This document shows, piece after piece, positions 1 to 10,265 of a DNA stretch of 64,000 nucleotides. Under the pieces are notes generated by a model that was given only the letters and a program-made list of their open reading frames with translations, did not search any database and was not told the origin of the DNA. The translations under genes were made by a program, and so were the position numbers. This DNA comes from Macrostomum hystrix (lineage: Eukaryota > Platyhelminthes > Macrostomidae): the NCBI GenBank assembly GCA_950097015.1, contig CATNEN010000034.1, positions 2,023,501 to 2,087,500 of the forward strand, in the 5' to 3' direction. Position 1 is the first letter of the stretch. The number at the start of each line of letters is the position of its first letter.

Positions 1-456
1 CAAGAATCCGGTAGTTTTTGGAAAATGATTTAAGAATCTGGTCAATGACTCGACAATCTTGTAGACTTATTCGATAGTCTGGTAAATTACTCAAGAATCC
101 GGTAGTTTTTGGAAAATGATTTAAGAATCTGGTCAATGACTCGACAATCTTGTAGACTTTTTCGATAGTCTGGTAAATTACTCAAGAATCCGGTAGTTTT
201 TGGAAAATGATTTAAGAATCTGGTCAATGACTCGACAATCTTGTAGACTTTTTCGATAGTCTGGTAAATTACTCAAGAATCCGGTAGTTTTTGGAAAATG
301 ATCTAAGAATCTGGTCAATGACTCGACAATCTTGTAGACTTTTTCGATAGTCTGGTAAATTACTCAAGAATCCGGTAGTTTTTGGAAAATGATCTAAGAA
401 TCTGGTCAATGACTCGACAATCTTGTAGACTTTTTCGATAGTCTGGTAAATTACTC
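1..456. repeat. 91-bp satellite, five tandem copies
   Basis: Units start at 1, 92, 183, 274 and 365 with the anchor CAAGAATCCGGTAGTTTTTG. The copies differ by only a few substitutions, such as a T/C change in GATYTAAGAATC. The array may extend left of the window. It holds no open frame of note. Confidence 0.97.
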
Positions 457-1075
457 AAGTATATTGTAAATTACCAAGATTCTCTACTCAAGAAGCTCAT
501 AAATCTCATAAAGTTTCTAGAAAACGACTCAAGAGTATAGTGAATTCGCAACATTCATTGTCCTAGCTACATTCTCACATTGAAATTGTGTAGAAAAACA
601 ATCCAGCGAACTTTTCTAACCACCGCTGCTGCAGTTTAGACTGCTGAACACCCTGAGATTTTGCCTTTTTCCTCGCCACCCGCCCCATTTAAGGCAGCTT
701 CTGATTGGTTGGAGAAGCTGAACTTGAACTAGGGGTCGTGCGAAATGGCAGACGGACACAACAAATGTATGCGCGATAATCAAACCAAAGCCATTTACTT
801 ACGATATAATCATCAGGGTGTGGATGGAACAGTAGGTTCGGAAGTAGGTTAGGAAATGTGTATTATTATACAATATTGTAAAAGCCAAAAGGCTTTATAA
901 AAAACACGACCAAGTACGAAAATTGCATTTGAAATCGATAGCCAAAGGAAACGAAAAAAGAAGACGAACAATTTATAGCATCATACCCTCCAGAGCGCCC
1001 TAACGACCATATACCAGACCACACAAGACAGCACGGACCGGTCTGTACCAGATCAAATTGGACCATAAAGGCCCA
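457..1075. other. Non-coding stretch upstream of the four-helix membrane gene
   Basis: The first 80 bases are decayed relatives of the 91-bp satellite. I see no further gene or repeat. The piece next to the CDS is presumably promoter and 5' leader; no clear TATA box is visible. Confidence 0.5.
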
Positions 1076-1936
1076 ATGAGTATGACAGGCGCCGGTTACG
1101 ACCAGCTGAACAGCAGCATTGCGCACAGCAAGTCGGTATTCGACTCACAGCGCCTGGCCCGGCCCTCCGTCTATCGGCATTGCGGCCGGGCCAGCCTCTG
1201 CATTGGCACCGTCTGCTTGCTGGCCGAGATCTCGGTATTCGTCGTTAAGCGCGGCCTTAGCAGCGCCGGCATAGGCATCTGGACAGGGGCGCCATTTGTC
1301 ATCTTTGGCGCCGTCACAATGGCTGTGCCACGAACGCGCACGGTGTGCTCGGTGAACACCGGCTTCGTGCTTGGCCTCGCCAGCATGGTCCTGTCGGCGT
1401 TCGGCGCCGCAGCCTGCGCTCGTCACATCAGTCAGCTAGCCGACATTCTGGAACGTCGCACAACTCCGCATCCAAATTTTGAGCTGTCGTGCCGGCTGTG
1501 TGGGTACTATATCATGCTGAAGGAGGTGGTCCAGATCGGCTTGCTCATGCTTCAGTTCGCTGTTTCTGCCGCCCTGGCCTGCTTCGCATACGCTGACTGT
1601 CTATGTTGCCAGCCGACCGAGACTGAGCTTATTCTCGGCGGCGGTGGCGCAGGTGGCGGAGCTGATGGTGGATCCGCGCCAGCAACTACCGCTACAGCGC
1701 CCATTGCTTCGTCATCTGTTGTCACGGAGAACCAAAATGCGTCGCCTTCTTCACCGCCACAATTGCACCTGCAGCAGCAGCAGCAGCAGCAGCAGCGGCA
1801 GCAGCATTTTGCCTCAGCTTCTTTGACCAGCGCGGCAGCGTCCGTTTCCTACGTTGGAAGATCGGCTGGCAGATCGGTTTCTCAGCTGCTACAAGGAGGA
1901 AGTTTCGGTCCTCCACCGATGCTGTACGACCTTTGA
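1076..1936 (+). CDS. MS4A/CD20-like four-helix membrane protein
   Basis: The single-exon frame encodes 286 residues. I chose the ATG at 1076 because the frame extends upstream only through a TTG codon. Four hydrophobic helices lie at about residues 39-57, 66-84, 95-115 and 150-174. The second begins GIWTGAPFVIFG, which resembles the glycine/tryptophan start of the second helix in the MS4A family. A short cysteine-rich cluster (CLCC) closes helix 4. The C-terminal tail is cytosolic by topology. It is low in complexity, with Gly-rich and Ser/Thr/Pro stretches and a short CAG-encoded poly-Gln near residues 233-240, and it ends PPPMLYDL. Coding is supported by GC-rich third positions and a polyadenylation signal at 2062. 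The MS4A assignment rests on topology and one motif, so another tetraspan family is possible. Confidence 0.75.
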   Translation: MSMTGAGYDQLNSSIAHSKSVFDSQRLARPSVYRHCGRASLCIGTVCLLAEISVFVVKRGLSSAGIGIWTGAPFVIFGAVTMAVPRTRTVCSVNTGFVLGLASMVLSAFGAAACARHISQLADILERRTTPHPNFELSCRLCGYYIMLKEVVQIGLLMLQFAVSAALACFAYADCLCCQPTETELILGGGGAGGGADGGSAPATTATAPIASSSVVTENQNASPSSPPQLHLQQQQQQQQRQQHFASASLTSAAASVSYVGRSAGRSVSQLLQGGSFGPPPMLYDL

Positions 1937-2061
1937 AACTCCAAGACGCTGGCTTTTTGGACGACAACTTCTGGCGTTGTTAAAGGACATTTTTTAACCT
2001 AACAAACGTTTAACCAGTTTAGTTTAGTCTGCAAAAGACTAGACTTTAGGACGACCTAAAA

Positions 2062-2067
2062 AATAAA
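2062..2067 (+). terminator. Polyadenylation signal AATAAA
   Basis: The hexamer AATAAA lies 126 bases after the stop codon of the four-helix gene. The following 420 bases are the shared 3' flank of two convergent genes and hold nothing else that I can see. Confidence 0.6.
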
Positions 2068-2389
2068 TTATAATATTCTTTACATTGTACTCGTAATATA
2101 AAATGTCAGTCTTTGCTACTTCGTCTGAGAACAGGATGTGCAGGCGCTTGCTTTTTCACTCTCTTTGAAATTAGCAAGCCAACCAAACAACAAACCAAGC
2201 AGCAACAAGCTATCCATCCAGCTAACCTTGATACCTTTCATTCTAAAAAACCAGACAAAGACTGAAATTCTATATTTTACGCTCGTAGTAACAAAAGACA
2301 CCATGCTCATTTGAACAAACTTGAAAGATCATGCTGCTTACTATTAGTAGTGAAAAAACATCGAGTTTTTTAGTTTATCACATATAGTG

Positions 2390-2395
2390 TTTATT
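2390..2395 (-). terminator. Polyadenylation signal for the Kazal gene
   Basis: TTTATT on the plus strand reads AATAAA on the minus strand. It lies 95 bases beyond the stop codon of the Kazal-domain gene, in the expected orientation. Confidence 0.6.
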
Positions 2396-2489
2396 TTTTA
2401 ATTGAATCTGTGCCATTCACCATTGTTACGCAACAGTTCAAGAATGCTTAGACATCGAAGCACCTTGGTTTTGACGAGCTAATTAGTGA

Positions 2490-3308
2490 TTATCGCATGC
2501 AAGGTCCGGTATGCTTTACCTGAACATTGGCCAAACGAGCCAAACAGGCGTTGGAGTAGGTACGGTTGTCAACACCGCACACGGGATCATACACACCGCT
2601 GCAGTTCTTCGGCTTTTCGACGCTTAATCGGTTTGAAGCTGGCCACTTGAACAAATACTCGGAAAAGGCCTTGCATCGACCAGTGTGAGCGACACTGACT
2701 CCGGCGCACTTGGCGATGCACTTGTTAGCGTAAGTCCTGCCGTCGCTACCGCAAACTGGGTCCCACTTCTGCTCGCAGTTGTCAGTGCAAGCGAAGGCAC
2801 TGCTCGTGAAGGCCTTGCATCGACCAGTGTGCTTCACAGAAACTCTGGCGCACTTGGCGATGCACTTGTTAGCGTAAGTCCTGCCGTCGCTACCGCAAAC
2901 TGGATCCCACTTCTGCTCGCAGTTGTCAGTGCAAGCGAAGGCACTGCTCGTGAAGGCCTTGCATCGACCAGTGTGAGCGACACTGACTCCGGCGCACTTG
3001 GCGACGCACTTGTTAGCGTAAGTTTTGCCGTCGCTACCGCAAACTGGATCCCACTTCTGCTCGCAGTTGTCAGTGCAAGCGAAGGCACTGCTCGTGAACG
3101 CCTTGCATCGACCATCTTGAGAGATGCTAGCTCCTGCGCACTTGGCAACGCATTTGTTGGCGTAAGTCCTGCCGTCACTGCCACAGACCGGCTCCCACTT
3201 CTGCTCGCAGCTGTCTGTGCACTCCTGTAGTGATGGTGAGACCTGCAGACATAAAATCGACAGAAAGAGGGCAGCTGCGAAGATATTATCGCGGAGACTG
3301 CTGCGCAT
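2490..3308 (-). CDS. Secreted five-domain Kazal protease inhibitor-like protein
   Basis: The product has 272 residues. A signal peptide covers about residues 1-27 (hydrophobic core [13 protein letters not shown]). Four Kazal domains with six cysteines lie at about 30-68, 78-116, 126-164 and 174-212, each with CGSDGxTYANKC. A divergent fifth lies at about 236-270 ([13 protein letters not shown]) and lacks at least one cysteine pair. Kazal domains inhibit serine proteases extracellularly. By alignment of C-x7-C, the P1 position is Gln in domains 1-4 and Gly in domain 5, so inhibition of trypsin-like enzymes is not expected. The first four domains and the linker [10 protein letters not shown] repeat every 48 residues (144 bp) with near-identical DNA, which points to recent duplication or gene conversion. 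The gene has no introns and converges on the upstream four-helix gene. Confidence 0.93.
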   Translation of the reverse strand: MRSSLRDNIFAAALFLSILCLQVSPSLQECTDSCEQKWEPVCGSDGRTYANKCVAKCAGASISQDGRCKAFTSSAFACTDNCEQKWDPVCGSDGKTYANKCVAKCAGVSVAHTGRCKAFTSSAFACTDNCEQKWDPVCGSDGRTYANKCIAKCARVSVKHTGRCKAFTSSAFACTDNCEQKWDPVCGSDGRTYANKCIAKCAGVSVAHTGRCKAFSEYLFKWPASNRLSVEKPKNCSGVYDPVCGVDNRTYSNACLARLANVQVKHTGPCMR

Positions 3309-3919
3309 GGTTGTGGGTATGCTTGCTGCTCTTTTCGATTCAGTCGCTTCTCTCTTTTTTTGTCAAGCAAAACGCCGTAGCTTGATTTCAACATGCCTTA
3401 TTCGTTTTTGTGTTTTATGACTGCGGCTGCAGAGTGACAACTTCCCACGTTTAGTTAGTTCAGCAATCCATTTCGGTTAGTTCCTATGCTATAGTTCGCA
3501 GCTTTGCGAGATAAGTCGTGTGCTTCGTGAGCTTCATGTGCTTCGATAAGAGACGCAAAAGAGACGAAGGTGTGTATCAAAGCAACGCCGCGTGAGTATG
3601 CCACTGGGCGAAGCTTTTGAGCGCCGATAGACATCCATTAGAAAGCATTTTGTGTGATCGAATAGGATCCATACTGATTGTGAACCAAGGTTTACGCCAA
3701 TGAGTTAACGAACAAAACAGAACTATTTTGTTAACAACTTTTTTAAGTTTTACAACGGAAGTGTACGAGTATATTCATTTTACAGAAGCAGCAGTAAGCA
3801 AAGCAGCCATGGAAGGAAAAAAAATGCACATTTCACTCATAAATTGCACAAGAAAAGTAAAACCATTTTTTCCAAAACCCTAAGTGTTCTCAGCACGAAG
3901 CTGGACATTAGAGCTTGAC
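3309..3919. other. Gap between two minus-strand genes, nothing recognised
   Basis: The right part is presumably the 3' flank of the second four-helix gene and the left part the promoter of the Kazal gene. I find no repeat, RNA gene or convincing open frame. Confidence 0.5.
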
Positions 3920-4552
3920 TCAGTCGGTCGGAATAGCATTTGGCACCGGGCACGGGGAGCTCTCGGAATCCCCCAACCTCACGGTGCTGTTGCAGGTAAC
4001 AGGTTCCGCAGACTCCAGAGTCTTGCAGGAAGTCCTGGCAGCGGTTAGTGTGCCTAAAGTGACAACTGACGAAGCACTCTTCTGTGTGTTGAGAAGCGTC
4101 TTAACGCAGATTGCGCTCATCGCCAAGGTCAGCACGTTAACAACGCTGAACACGCCCAGCTCGATAACATCGGGCACCAGCACGGGAACAATGTGGAAGC
4201 CGTGTCGAAGGCCGTTGAATATCCACGCCAGAACCAGGGAAAGCGTCATGAGCGGACAGCCGCAGGCGATCGCTCCGGCGAAGGCGCAACGAGCTGGTCG
4301 CTTGGCAGCCGCGATGCCGAAGGCTCCAGCCAATGTAGCCGCCGAGGCGGGCAGCGCCGAGCCGAGGACGCTCAATGCGGAAACTTGGCAGGTGCCGGGG
4401 CTCGCTCGACAGCCGCGGTTGGTGTCCTGGATGCACAACACTGTGATGGAGCTCGTGACCCGCATGAGGATGCAGTTGGCAGTCAGCAGTAGCACGGCGA
4501 TGCCTAAGCGGAAAAGATGCCCTGCCGGATAGGGTACCGACAGGCGCAGCAT
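3920..4552 (-). CDS. Four-helix membrane protein of unknown family
   Basis: The single-exon frame encodes 210 residues; the ATG at 4552 is the first Met after an in-frame stop. Hydrophobic segments lie at about residues 13-30, 58-83, 89-113 and 121-152. A short luminal or extracellular loop with cysteines (CIQDTNRGC..SPGTC) sits between helices 1 and 2, which is compatible with a claudin- or tetraspanin-like layout, but the diagnostic motifs of those families are not visible. The C-terminal tail is Ser/Thr- and Cys-containing and short. The topology parallels the four-helix gene at 1076-1936, but I see no sequence similarity between them. The long opposite-strand frame over the same bases is treated as a shadow, because the minus frame has a sensible membrane-protein composition. 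Confidence 0.62.
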   Translation of the reverse strand: MLRLSVPYPAGHLFRLGIAVLLLTANCILMRVTSSITVLCIQDTNRGCRASPGTCQVSALSVLGSALPASAATLAGAFGIAAAKRPARCAFAGAIACGCPLMTLSLVLAWIFNGLRHGFHIVPVLVPDVIELGVFSVVNVLTLAMSAICVKTLLNTQKSASSVVTLGTLTAARTSCKTLESAEPVTCNSTVRLGDSESSPCPVPNAIPTD

Positions 4553-5604
4553 GTCTGCCGTGAATTTCTCTTGGAATTCTACAAGTACCTTCGAGCCTCC
4601 GGCACTCTAGTCGCTGTATTTCTTTGGTTTCTGTTTTTTCTAAACAAGCTGGCGCTTTCCAGTTGCTATGGCCACAGTTGCTGTTTGCGCTAAGCTTTTG
4701 CTTTGTGCAGAAAGTCTTCTCTCTCGCTCTCTTAGCCTATTTAGGGGCCCTCATAAGCAGTTTTAAAGCTTGGTGATTCGGGTAGAGACACAAAGTAGAC
4801 TGCAGCTTAGGAAGAAGAGAAATAGAAGAGACGCCGAGTCTTCATATGCTACACCTGTCTGTCCAACTATAGGCCAAGGCACAGAGCGGCTGACAATAAG
4901 ACAGCGGCCTTGGCAAGTAACAATTGAAGGAGAGCTTGTTTAGGGCAGGGCGTTGTGGCAGAGTAGTAGAAAACGTTACTAGAAAAACACAGTCAGTACT
5001 AGGCTACTAGCAGAGTCTGAGAGACCTCGTGCTACGCCAGGTAAAACAGGTGCCCAAAACCAGATTCGACCATAAAGCTGCTACTACTCACCCATCTCAC
5101 AGCTTCATAATATTATTGTTCTAGGGTCAGCTCAGCTGGTCTTGCATTTGCATCCGAGCAGCGGGCAAGCTGTTTGGCGTCACGTCAATTAAGAAACTGA
5201 GAGACTTTCGTCACGTTCCGTGTCGAGCTGTTCACATCTTGTACCCCTTTACGAGTAGCGGGTCGAATAGGTGTACTTGTCCATGAATCAACCAGCCAAA
5301 TACCCAAATTTTTCTTTTTTTCTGTATCTCCTTAAATGTTCAACACGGAAAGGACAAGGAAAGACACGAATGCAGCGCTTACCGGTCGGAACGCAGGATA
5401 ACTTCGATTTCGTTTATTTGTATGCAATAACTTGAGACTTCGCAGTCAGAGACCATCTTTACCGATGGAATCTTAAAGTTCGCCGGAGCGAGCGCGGTTG
5501 CCCCGACACGGGCAGATATTGACAAACAAATAGGGCAGCAAGGGGGTAGACAGGGGAGGCGGTGTACAGAGTCAAGCCACCAGCGTGCAGGGAGGGGTAG
5601 GGTT
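4553..5604. other. Intergenic stretch, nothing recognised
   Basis: About 1 kb of unique-looking sequence without a convincing open frame, RNA gene or tandem array. Confidence 0.5.
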
Positions 5605-5700
5605 GTACGCGGACGGGCAAAGCTACGCAGAGCTGATTGGCGGGACGGGCAAAGCTACGCAGAGCTGATTGGCGGGAGGGGCAAAGCCACGCAGGGCTGG
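5605..5700. repeat. 32-bp tandem repeat with CCAAT boxes
   Basis: About three copies of a 32-bp unit containing GCAAAGCTACGCAGAGCTGA followed by TTGGCGGGA. Each copy holds an inverted CCAAT box fused to a GGCGGGA run, and another CCAAT box follows at about 5733. This could be a promoter-type cluster, but no gene start is evident beside it. Confidence 0.75.
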
Positions 5701-5829
5701 TGTAAGGGTTGACAGACAATCCCCGCGCCCAGCCAATCAGATGGCGGCACAGGGCACCCTGAGCAGGGCCTGGGGAGGAGGGAGAGAAAGAGCGAGCCAA
5801 ACAAACCGGCCAACGAACTGTATACAGAA

Positions 5830-5960
5830 AAATGTTGATCCATATGGTGGACTTTCACGAAAATCTGTTATTCGGTTTAGGAGCTGTCGTGAAGTAGGCA
5901 GGGGGTATTCGAAATACCCCAGTGTCGTCTTTCCCCAGGGGAAAAATAGAATTTCTACTT
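5830..5960 (+). mobile_element. Dispersed repeat, copy 1
   Basis: The segment CCATATGGTGGACTTTCACG, then a TTCGGTTTAGGAG block, then the palindrome TTTCCCCAGGGGAAA, recurs in the same order at 20530-20640. A weaker partial match (AGGTGGACTTTCACCGAAG) is at about 57000. Element type and ends are unknown. Confidence 0.7.
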
Positions 5961-7050
5961 TGCTGAAAGACTCAAATTGTTTAAACAAAGCCGAGATTCG
6001 TACTATTACTAACGACCTCCCGGTCAGTAGTATGGATAGAGCATATTTATATTTTGAAGCGCTACAATTCCGCCTTAAAATGTATAGATTCTAATATATT
6101 CCTATGAAAAAAATCCCACAGGAAGGTTCACATTTTTTATGACGGCCACAGATATGATAGCTCGTATCCCCAAGCTGAAAGGCAAGACAGAAACATGGCA
6201 ACTGTTTTAAGTACGCTTGCACTCGGATTTTATGCCAACCGGAGCCAAGACACCCACGCGCAGCTGCCAGACCGAACGTGGCTGAATAAATTAACAGCAG
6301 AAAACTGCCGCCGAATCCTTTGGGATTCGCGCCGAAAAGTGCATCGCATCGCCACGGGGCCAGGAATCTCGAAATTAGTCCGAGAGCGGCCCAGTCGGAC
6401 CAGCTGGGGTGCGCAGTCTTTCAATGGAGCGCCAGTTACGAAAGTATTGCATAGCAGCCGGCTAAAGTGCGCCAGTTTCGATCCGATAAGGCAACGAGAT
6501 TAGTAGATAAAAAATCAAGCAGAGCACACCTGTATTGAGTTGAGTGAATAAAATGCAGTGCATTGAAAAGGAGAGTGAAAGCGACTGCTGGATGAGAGCT
6601 CCTGACGCAACCTCAATGGCTCCCATTTGACACTCAATTAGCATCGCGAACCGATCGCTGAAAAATTTAGGGTGGGTGGCACCGAGGCTCAACGGGTCAG
6701 AGCAATGTCGATTGAATAGCAGAATTCTTTGCCTTATCTATTAAGCGATAAAGAAAGAGACATACAGGCAGAGTCCGAGACATAAGCAGGAACACGCGGT
6801 CGGGTCGTGCAACCGTCTGGCACAATGTCAGTCAGGTGGGGGAGTATAGTTCGCCGCCAGCATAGGTGAAAAGTTGGAGTCGCACAAGTGAAGCACCTGG
6901 GCTGGCGGAGTGTCACTGGTGGCAAGCCGCCCACCTCCCCACCTGAAATCTCTGCCCGATAAATGGCGGGCTGGCCAGGTGAGAAACAGGAATTGAGAAG
7001 TGCTCCAAAAGAAATAGGGGCTAATTTGACAGCAATCATCGCCAGCAAAG
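5961..7050. other. Intergenic stretch upstream of the SILK-motif gene
   Basis: It contains a 102-codon open frame (6195-6503) with no recognisable domain, which I do not call a gene. Otherwise I see nothing specific. Confidence 0.45.
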
Positions 7051-7557
7051 ATGACAGCCGAAGCGAGTCAGTCATCGCGAGAGACATCTCCTAGGCGCTC
7101 GATTCTAAAGACGTCAGACTCGTTGTCGGCAGCATCTGCGGTGGAGGCTGCGGCTGAGCCAAATGAATCAGTTACCAAGAGGCCGCATTCGGCGGCGTCC
7201 AACGCGGTGCGAGTGGAGATCTGCGAGCACCGGAACAAGCTCATATTCTATCGGCAGGACTCCGGCTGGCGAGTTGGCTACTTCTCAGAGCACCGGCACC
7301 GACAAGCCAGGATTCAGCAGCAACACCATCAGCAGAAGCAGTCAGTCCAAATAGCGTCCACGCGGCGGGTGACTTATCCGACCTCGTCTGGCGAAGGTCC
7401 GCCGTCGCCGCCGTCGCTAGCGTCAATGTCGGAGCGGAGCTCATCAGGCGTTAGTCGACTGACGAACCAGCCGCGCTTGCTTTCTGCCAGCGACTTGGAC
7501 ATCAGCATGCGAGTGATTCACGCCTGCACCAATGGATGCTTCGCCATCAACTCTTGA
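7051..7557 (+). CDS. 168-residue protein with a PP1-type SILK motif, function unknown
   Basis: A single exon starts at the ATG at 7051 and ends with TGA; AATAAA follows at 7852. Near the N-terminus, residues 15-20 read RRSILK, which matches the SILK docking motif ([GS]IL[RK]) found in some protein phosphatase-1 regulators, set in a Ser/Thr-rich context. A central block, about residues 53-80, is the best-ordered looking part (RVEICEHRNKLIFY, then DSGWRVGYF). It is followed by a Gln/His-rich stretch and a Ser/Pro-rich tail. No signal peptide or membrane segment is present. A role as a small PP1-interacting protein is only an inference from one short motif. I do not recognise the family. Confidence 0.6.
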   Translation: MTAEASQSSRETSPRRSILKTSDSLSAASAVEAAAEPNESVTKRPHSAASNAVRVEICEHRNKLIFYRQDSGWRVGYFSEHRHRQARIQQQHHQQKQSVQIASTRRVTYPTSSGEGPPSPPSLASMSERSSSGVSRLTNQPRLLSASDLDISMRVIHACTNGCFAINS

Positions 7558-7851
7558 CCCCTGCCCATCCGCATCACAATGTGCTGGAAACCAAGGCTTA
7601 ATGGTTTTCTCACAGCTGTACATACCGCGCATCTAGATAATGCAGCCCTCACCGGCGCACTCGCACCAGCTCCACTTCCCAGCTTTGTTGGCTGTTTTAC
7701 GAGATTCAATTACAAGTGAATTCTCCTTGACAACAGGAGCTCATAGATTTTCTTGTGTTGAAAATTTGTAATTATAACGCTGTTTAACGGTCATCCAATT
7801 TTGTCATTGACATTGTTTTTAAAACAACAAGCTTAGTATGTTTTTTATCAA

Positions 7852-7857
7852 AATAAA
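7852..7857 (+). terminator. Polyadenylation signal AATAAA
   Basis: The hexamer lies about 300 bases after the stop of the SILK-motif gene. The region up to 8160 holds nothing else that I recognise. Confidence 0.5.
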
Positions 7858-8160
7858 CTCATGAGTTAACAGTTACAAACTGTTTTCCCAATCAAATATT
7901 GAAAAAGCATTTCAAAGCGATTTTTAACATTCGCAGCATTTATTTGTTAGCCGAGAAGATCGGAGAAAAACTCTTTTGAATTGACTGATTGAAGTTGTCA
8001 TGCTTATTCTTTTATGTGACTTTCTCACAGGGGGCTACAGCCGAAACTTCCTGCGAAAATTTTAACTATGCTTCGTACTGGATACGCATTTAACTTCGAT
8101 TCTAGAGTTACGAGCTACAGATCTCTATAAGACTCAGTTATGCTCCAAAGATTCCTGATG

Positions 8161-8756
8161 CCTTTCCTGCTGCGATTCTAGCTACGCTTCCTGCTGCGAT
8201 TCTAGCTACGCTTCCTGCTGCGATTCTAGCTACGCTTCCTGCTGCGATTCTAGCTACGCTTCCTGCTGCGATTCTAGCTACGCTTCCTGCTGCGATTCTA
8301 GCTACGCTTCCTGCTGCGATTCTAGCTACGCTTCCTGCTGCGATTCTAGCTACGCTTCCTGCTGCGATTCTAGCTACGCTTCCTGCTGCGATTCTAGCTA
8401 CGCTTCCTGCTGCGATTCTAGCTACGCTTCCTGCTGCGATTCTAGCTACGCTTCCTGCTGCGATTCTAGCTACGCTTCCTGCTGCGATTCTAGCTACGCT
8501 TCCTGCTGCGATTCTAGCTACGCCTCCTGCTGCTATTCTAGCTACGCTTCCTGCTGCGATTCTAGCTACGCTTCCTGCTGCGATTCTAGCTACGCCTCCT
8601 GCTGCGATTCTAGCTACGCTTCCTGCTGCGATTCTAGCTACGCCTCCTGCTGCTATTCTAGCTACGCTTCCTGCTGCGATTCTAGCTACGCTTCCTGCTG
8701 CGATTCTAGCTACGCTTCCTGCTGCTATTCTAGCTACGCTTCCTGCTGCGATTCAG
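8161..8756. repeat. 24-bp minisatellite, about 25 copies
   Basis: The unit contains CTGCTGCGATTCTAGCTACG followed by CTTC. The copies are almost perfect, with a few T/C and G/T variants in the right third. Its reverse complement contains GTAGCTAGAATCGCAGC, the same core as the arrays at 32.4-38.5 kb. Confidence 0.98.
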
Positions 8757-9229
8757 GAGAGAAAGAGCTACGGATCTTTCAACATAGCGGACAAAGATTT
8801 CAACTGTGATTTCTTTGTGCGTCAAAAGCAAAAATTATGTGTTTGTTTGTGCCTAGTGAATTGATTTGTCCACATCGTCACATCGTCTCTACTCTTATTT
8901 AGTGTCTTCCTCGAGATTTCTGTTTTATTTTCAACTGCTTTTTCCTGACTCACTGAATTTCACATAATACTTACACTGTAGGTCAAAGGTTGCAACAACC
9001 TACAGAATTCTACTTTTAGAACTTACACTTGCTTTAAAAACGGTTGCGACTCTCGGAAAACTGTGAAAATGAAACGAGCGGTATGTAACATGTGCAACCA
9101 GTGCACTATCAGAAGTCCGTTGTAGAACTATCAACAGCTTAGAGTCACGCAAAGTTCAGAAAATTTGCACGCAGTCTGCGAGTGACTTGCAAATAGCAAC
9201 CGAACTCAGGGCCTAACATTTCTTACAGA
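8757..9229. other. Intergenic stretch, nothing recognised
   Basis: Unique-looking AT-rich sequence between two arrays. No gene is supported. Confidence 0.5.
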
Positions 9230-9467
<238 letters not shown>

Positions 9468-9760
9468 GATTGAATTTTCGAATTTGCTTTAAATTTGCCG
9501 AGTTCCGTTCGGCCTAGTAGAACCAGGTGCAAGTGGGGGGAAGAGAGATAGAGATGGAGTGAGAGACGATTGAAGGCTAGTCCATCTGTTTCTTGCAGCC
9601 CTCAACTTTGGCCACGCCCGAACTGCCCACTTCCCATTTCTCTCTTCCTTCCCACGCCCTTTTTCAGTCGATCTAGCGGTTTCATTCAGTTCTGTCCCAT
9701 CGGGCCTTTCATCTCTCTCCTCATTTTTCTCTCCCTCAGTCTCCCATCCATTTTAGATAT

Positions 9761-9768
9761 TATATAAA
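9761..9768 (+). promoter_or_regulatory. Possible TATA box of the PPP1R15-like gene
   Basis: TATATAAA lies 45 bases upstream of the ATG at 9813 and also contains the in-frame stop that bounds the reading frame. If it is real, the leader is very short (about 15-20 bases). Confidence 0.35.
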
Positions 9769-9812
9769 CTGTTTGCCTGTGCGTTTTCTTCTTTGCGAAC
9801 GCGCAGGAAACT

Positions 9813-10265
9813 ATGGCAACAGCAGCAGCAGCGGCGGTAGCGCAAAGCACTTTGGTGTACTTTTTGCGAATGGCCTCTGAAACTCTAGCAACCATAGCTG
9901 CCTTTCTGCTGTCTGGATGGCCTCTGAAACAGCAGATGCAGCAGCCTTCGGGTCCTGGCAAGACTGTTCGGTTCTCCCTCGCCTCGCCGCAGGTGTTACA
10001 CTTTCACGCCGGCCAGTCGCCCGGGCTGGAGTACTGGGCTCGCGGCCGGCACCGCTACTGCAAGGATTGGCGACACACGGCTGTGAAGGCCGCGGCTAAA
10101 CTGCACCTGCAGTGTCCGCCGCCGCTGCTCCACTGCCGGCGGAAGTCGCGCCTAGCGTCATGGGCGACTTTGAGAGGCCTGGGCGCGGCGGCATGGAGGG
10201 TGGCTTCTAGTTGGTTGCTATGGCAACAGCTTGACAACAGGTCATCCGCAGATGAAGCGTGTTAA
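9813..10265 (+). CDS. Short PPP1R15 (GADD34/CReP)-like eIF2-alpha phosphatase subunit
   Basis: The single-exon frame encodes 150 residues. PPP1R15 proteins recruit protein phosphatase 1 to dephosphorylate eIF2-alpha. Residues 50-54 read KTVRF, the canonical RVxF docking motif, followed by S as in the family. Next comes a hydrophobic strand (VLHFHAG) where PPP1R15 has VHF or VHV. Residues 71-82 then read GLEYWARGRHRY, matching the family block G-x-W-E-x-(A)-R-D-R-x-R-F. A basic helix with regularly spaced Ala and Lys follows. Residues 12-37 are hydrophobic and could hold the protein at a membrane, in keeping with the ER association of the family. The protein is far shorter than vertebrate PPP1R15 (about 650-700 residues) and corresponds to the functional C-terminal core plus a membrane segment. 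An alternative is an unrelated PP1 regulator with an RVxF motif. Confidence 0.55.
   Translation: MATAAAAAVAQSTLVYFLRMASETLATIAAFLLSGWPLKQQMQQPSGPGKTVRFSLASPQVLHFHAGQSPGLEYWARGRHRYCKDWRHTAVKAAAKLHLQCPPPLLHCRRKSRLASWATLRGLGAAAWRVASSWLLWQQLDNRSSADEAC

Noticed and set aside
5459-5800. 113-codon minus-strand frame
   Set aside because: It covers the 32-bp CCAAT repeat and has no recognisable protein features.
6195-6503. 102-codon open frame with mixed composition
   Set aside because: No domain, no clear splice or polyadenylation context, and no codon preference like the real exons.
8161-8756. CRISPR-like regular array
   Set aside because: Units are contiguous with no unique spacers, and the surroundings are eukaryotic. 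The same holds for all other arrays here.
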